Source: JBHEMK01 sp046262635 (GTDB lineage Bacteria > Actinomycetota > Thermoleophilia > Gaiellales > Gaiellaceae). Taken from it: DNA of 22,377 nt. The stretch spans positions 1 through 22,377 of the forward strand of contig JBHEMK010000120.1 of the NCBI GenBank assembly GCA_046262635.1. Reading direction: 5' to 3'. The notes beneath the pieces were generated by a model. It worked only from the letters and a program-made list of their open reading frames with translations, was not told where the DNA came from and made no database searches. This document shows positions 20,503 to 22,377 of the stretch, one piece after another (the first letter of the stretch is position 1; every line of letters begins with the position of its first letter). The position numbers were made by a program, and so were the translations under genes.

Positions 20503-20507
20503 AGGCT
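20502..20507 (+). promoter_or_regulatory. -10-like element TAGGCT of proS
   Basis: TAGGCT (TAGGCTG heptamer) ends 9 bases before the proS ATG (20517). No Shine-Dalgarno is present. The preceding bases are relatively AT-rich for this window. A leader of at most about 3 bases is expected. Confidence 0.45.
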
Positions 20508-20516
20508 GACAACCGG

Positions 20517-22181
20517 ATGATCGCCCGAGCTTCCAAGCTCTTTCTCCCGACGCTGCGCGACGCGCCCGCCGACGCGGAGGCGCTCTCGCACAAGCTGCTC
20601 GTGCGCGGCGGCTACATCCGCCAGGTCGCGGCAGGCGTCTCGACCTTCCTGCCGCTCGGCTGGAAGGTGCACGAGAAGATCGTCCGGATCATCCGCGAGG
20701 AGATCGACGCGATCGGCGACCAGGAGCTGCTCGCCCCCGTCCTGACGCCCGCCGAGCTGTGGCGCCAGACCGGCCGCTACGAGATCCCGGAGCTCTTCAG
20801 GCTTGAGGACCGTAAAGGAGCCCAGTACGTGCTGCCGATGACCCACGAGGAGACCATCACTTTCCACGCGCGGGAGATCCAGAGCTATCGGCAGCTGCCG
20901 CAGGCGTGGTACCACTTCCAGACCAAGGCGCGGGACGAGCCGCGGCCCCGAGGCGGCCTGCTTCGCGTCCGCGAGTTTGTGATGAAGGACGCCTACTCGC
21001 TCGACCGAGACGAGCAGGGCCTCGAGACGAGCTTCCGGGCCCACGAGCGGGCGTACCACCGGATCTTCGAGCGCTGCGGGATCGAGGTTCGCGCGGTTCA
21101 GGCCGAGTCGGGGATGATGGGGGGCACCGAGTCCTTTGACTTTCTCGCCCCTGCGGCAGGAGGCGAGAACACGCTCGTCACCTGCGAGAGCTGCGACTAC
21201 GCGGCCGACCTCGAGGTCGCCCGCGGCGTGCCGCAGGAGCCGCAGTTTCCCGACCGGCTCGACGCGCCTCGGGAGGTCGAGACACCGGACGTCGCCACGA
21301 TCGAGGCACTCGCCGAGCTCCTCGGTCTCGACCCGGCAGCTACTGCCAAGGCGATGCCGGTCGTGCAGACGGACGGAACGCTGGTGCTCGGCCTCGTGCG
21401 TGGTGACGACCGGCTCGAAGAGGCGAAGCTGGCCGCGGCGCTCCGGTCGGGGCTGCGGCCCGCGACCGAGCGGGAGATCCGTGAGGCGTTCGGCGCCGAT
21501 CCCGGCTCGCTCGGCCCGGTCGGCTTCTCCGGCGCGGTGATCGCCGATGAGGCGTTGCGCGAAGGCCAGTTCGTCGCCGGGGCGAACCGCACCGGCCGGC
21601 ACCTGCGCGGGGTCGAGGCCGGGCGCGACTTCCAGCCGCGCTTCGCGGACATTCGGGAGTCGAAGGAGGGCGACACCTGTCCCAACTGCGGCGGTCGCCT
21701 GCGCTTCCAGGCCGCGATCGAGCTCGGCCACATCTTCAAACTCGGCACGCGCTATTCCGAGCCGCTCGGCGCCACGTTCCTCGACGAGAACGGCGCGGAG
21801 CAACCGATCGTGATGGGCAGCTACGGGATCGGGCCTGCCCGGGTGATGGCCGCAGCCGTCGAGCAGCGCGCCGACGAAGCCGGCCTCGTCTGGCCGGCCG
21901 CCCTCGCACCCTATGACGTCCACGTGGTCGCACTCCCCGGTCTCGAGGAGCAGGGGCAGGAGGCGGCCGAGGCGTTCGAGCGGGCCGGGCAGACCGTCCT
22001 GCTTGACGACCGCGCCCTCCGCCCCGGCGAGAAGTTCGCCGATGCCGATCTGATCGGTGCGCCGATCCGCATCACCGTCGGCAGGAAGACGCTCGAGGAC
22101 GGGATGGCGGATGTGCGCGACCGTGCAAACGGCGGCGAGCGGCGTGTGAAGCTGTCCGATCTGGGCAAAGAAGCGGGCTGA
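20517..22181 (+). CDS. proS: Prolyl-tRNA synthetase, bacterial type with editing insertion
   Basis: 554 residues, class II aminoacyl-tRNA synthetase. Motif 1 region: LPLGWKVHEKIVRIIREE. Motif 2: FHFQTKARDEPRPRGGLLRVREF (in outline; the window reads YHFQTKARDEPRPRGG), then FVMKDAYSLDRDE. Motif 3: VMGSYGIGPARVMAA. Between motifs 2 and 3 lies the YbaK-like INS editing domain (about 245-385), which clears Ala-tRNAPro; the KAMPVVQTDGTLVLGLVRGD stretch includes its conserved Lys. CESCDY and CPNCGG flank that domain. The C-terminal anticodon-binding domain starts near PYDVHVVALPG. The start ATG 20517 has no Shine-Dalgarno and lies behind a -10-like element. The TGA stop overlaps the next ATG by one base. 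Confidence 0.97.
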   Translation: MIARASKLFLPTLRDAPADAEALSHKLLVRGGYIRQVAAGVSTFLPLGWKVHEKIVRIIREEIDAIGDQELLAPVLTPAELWRQTGRYEIPELFRLEDRKGAQYVLPMTHEETITFHAREIQSYRQLPQAWYHFQTKARDEPRPRGGLLRVREFVMKDAYSLDRDEQGLETSFRAHERAYHRIFERCGIEVRAVQAESGMMGGTESFDFLAPAAGGENTLVTCESCDYAADLEVARGVPQEPQFPDRLDAPREVETPDVATIEALAELLGLDPAATAKAMPVVQTDGTLVLGLVRGDDRLEEAKLAAALRSGLRPATEREIREAFGADPGSLGPVGFSGAVIADEALREGQFVAGANRTGRHLRGVEAGRDFQPRFADIRESKEGDTCPNCGGRLRFQAAIELGHIFKLGTRYSEPLGATFLDENGAEQPIVMGSYGIGPARVMAAAVEQRADEAGLVWPAALAPYDVHVVALPGLEEQGQEAAEAFERAGQTVLLDDRALRPGEKFADADLIGAPIRITVGRKTLEDGMADVRDRANGGERRVKLSDLGKEAG

Positions 22182-22377
22182 TGGCACGACGGCGGAGGTT
22201 CAGCGAGGAGCCGTTCGGCCCGACGATCGAGCGGCTGATGGCCGACGGTGGGGTCACCTACCGCGGTCTCGCCGACCGGACGAAGCTCTCGGCGGGCTAC
22301 CTGAACCATCTCGTCCACGGCAACCGGCCGGTGCCGTCGAACGACGTCGTCGAGACGCTCGCCGACGCACTCGGCGT
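22181..22377 (+). CDS. Helix-turn-helix (XRE-type) regulator, 5' part only
   Basis: The frame starts at ATG 22181 (TGATG overlap with the proS stop) and runs off the window after 65 complete codons. The visible part reads MARRRRFSEEPFGPTIERLM, then VTYRGLADRTKLSAGYLNHL, HGNRPVPSNDVVETLADALG. The pattern L-A-x-x-T-x-L-S-x-x-Y-L-x-x-L-x-x-G-x-R-x-P-S is that of an XRE/Cro-type DNA-binding domain. Nothing can be said of the effector part or target. One-base overlap with proS suggests co-transcription. Confidence 0.75.
   Translation, partial: MARRRRFSEEPFGPTIERLMADGGVTYRGLADRTKLSAGYLNHLVHGNRPVPSNDVVETLADALG

Noticed and set aside
1..22377. Mobile element, prophage, CRISPR array, toxin-antitoxin or defence system
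   Set aside because: I looked for repeats, integrase or transposase motifs and repeat-spacer structure and saw none. Every sizeable coding stretch is accounted for by core genes.

Overview
The window is a gene-dense, very GC-rich bacterial chromosome segment made of core (housekeeping) genes. No transposase, integrase, phage gene, CRISPR array, tRNA or rRNA is visible. The gene set (sepF, yggT and divIVA near lspA/rluD; a MurA with Asp in place of the catalytic Cys; rpsB-tsf-pyrH-frr-uppS-cdsA-dxr-rseP-ispG-proS; a 4-Cys TraR/DksA-type protein) points to an actinobacterium. The compact style and gene order suggest a deep-branching class such as Thermoleophilia. That placement is inference and was not tested by a search.

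Layout. (1) 1-213: tail of a class V aminotransferase, convergent with an HD-domain protein (246-806, minus). (2) That gene is divergent from murA (830-2131), with only 23 bp between the two start codons, which share one symmetric -10-like heptamer. (3) 2135-5187: VOC/glyoxalase protein, a HisB-fold protein that has lost most of its metal ligands, RidA, and the CCA-adding enzyme. (4) 5188-5517 holds no convincing gene. It is followed by a lipocalin/AttH-CrtC-like protein, pgeF and yggS. (5) 7636-7943 is non-coding. It is followed by the division/envelope set sepF, yggT, divIVA, yggU, a TraR/DksA-like zinc protein, lspA and rluD, then a photolyase-like protein consisting only of the FAD-binding domain. 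(6) 12236-16959: rpsB (with a structured leader), tsf, pyrH, frr, uppS, cdsA. (7) 17001-19285: dxr, rseP. (8) 19283-22377: ispG, proS and the start of an XRE-type regulator.

How the genes fit together. Dxr and IspG act in the MEP isoprenoid pathway. UppS turns isoprenoid units into the undecaprenyl carrier used for peptidoglycan, whose first committed step is MurA. CdsA makes CDP-diacylglycerol for membranes. LspA and RseP process membrane proteins. RpsB, Tsf, Frr, ProS, Cca and RluD serve translation, and PyrH supplies UDP. Most genes overlap by 1-26 bases or are tightly packed, so there are only a few transcription units.

The most distinctive signals are regulatory. A heptamer TA(G/C)NCTG, or a close relative, lies 6-10 bases upstream of the start codons of murA, the HisB-like gene, sepF, yggU, dxr, ispG and proS. 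None of these has a usable Shine-Dalgarno sequence, which implies leaderless transcripts. The exact 9-mer GCTAGACTG occurs three times at gene starts, twice fused to the TAG stop codon of the preceding gene. Other points of interest are the degenerate HisB-like protein, the antenna-less photolyase, the MurA Cys-to-Asp change, and lineage-type insertions or deletions in RseP, Dxr, YggS and S2.
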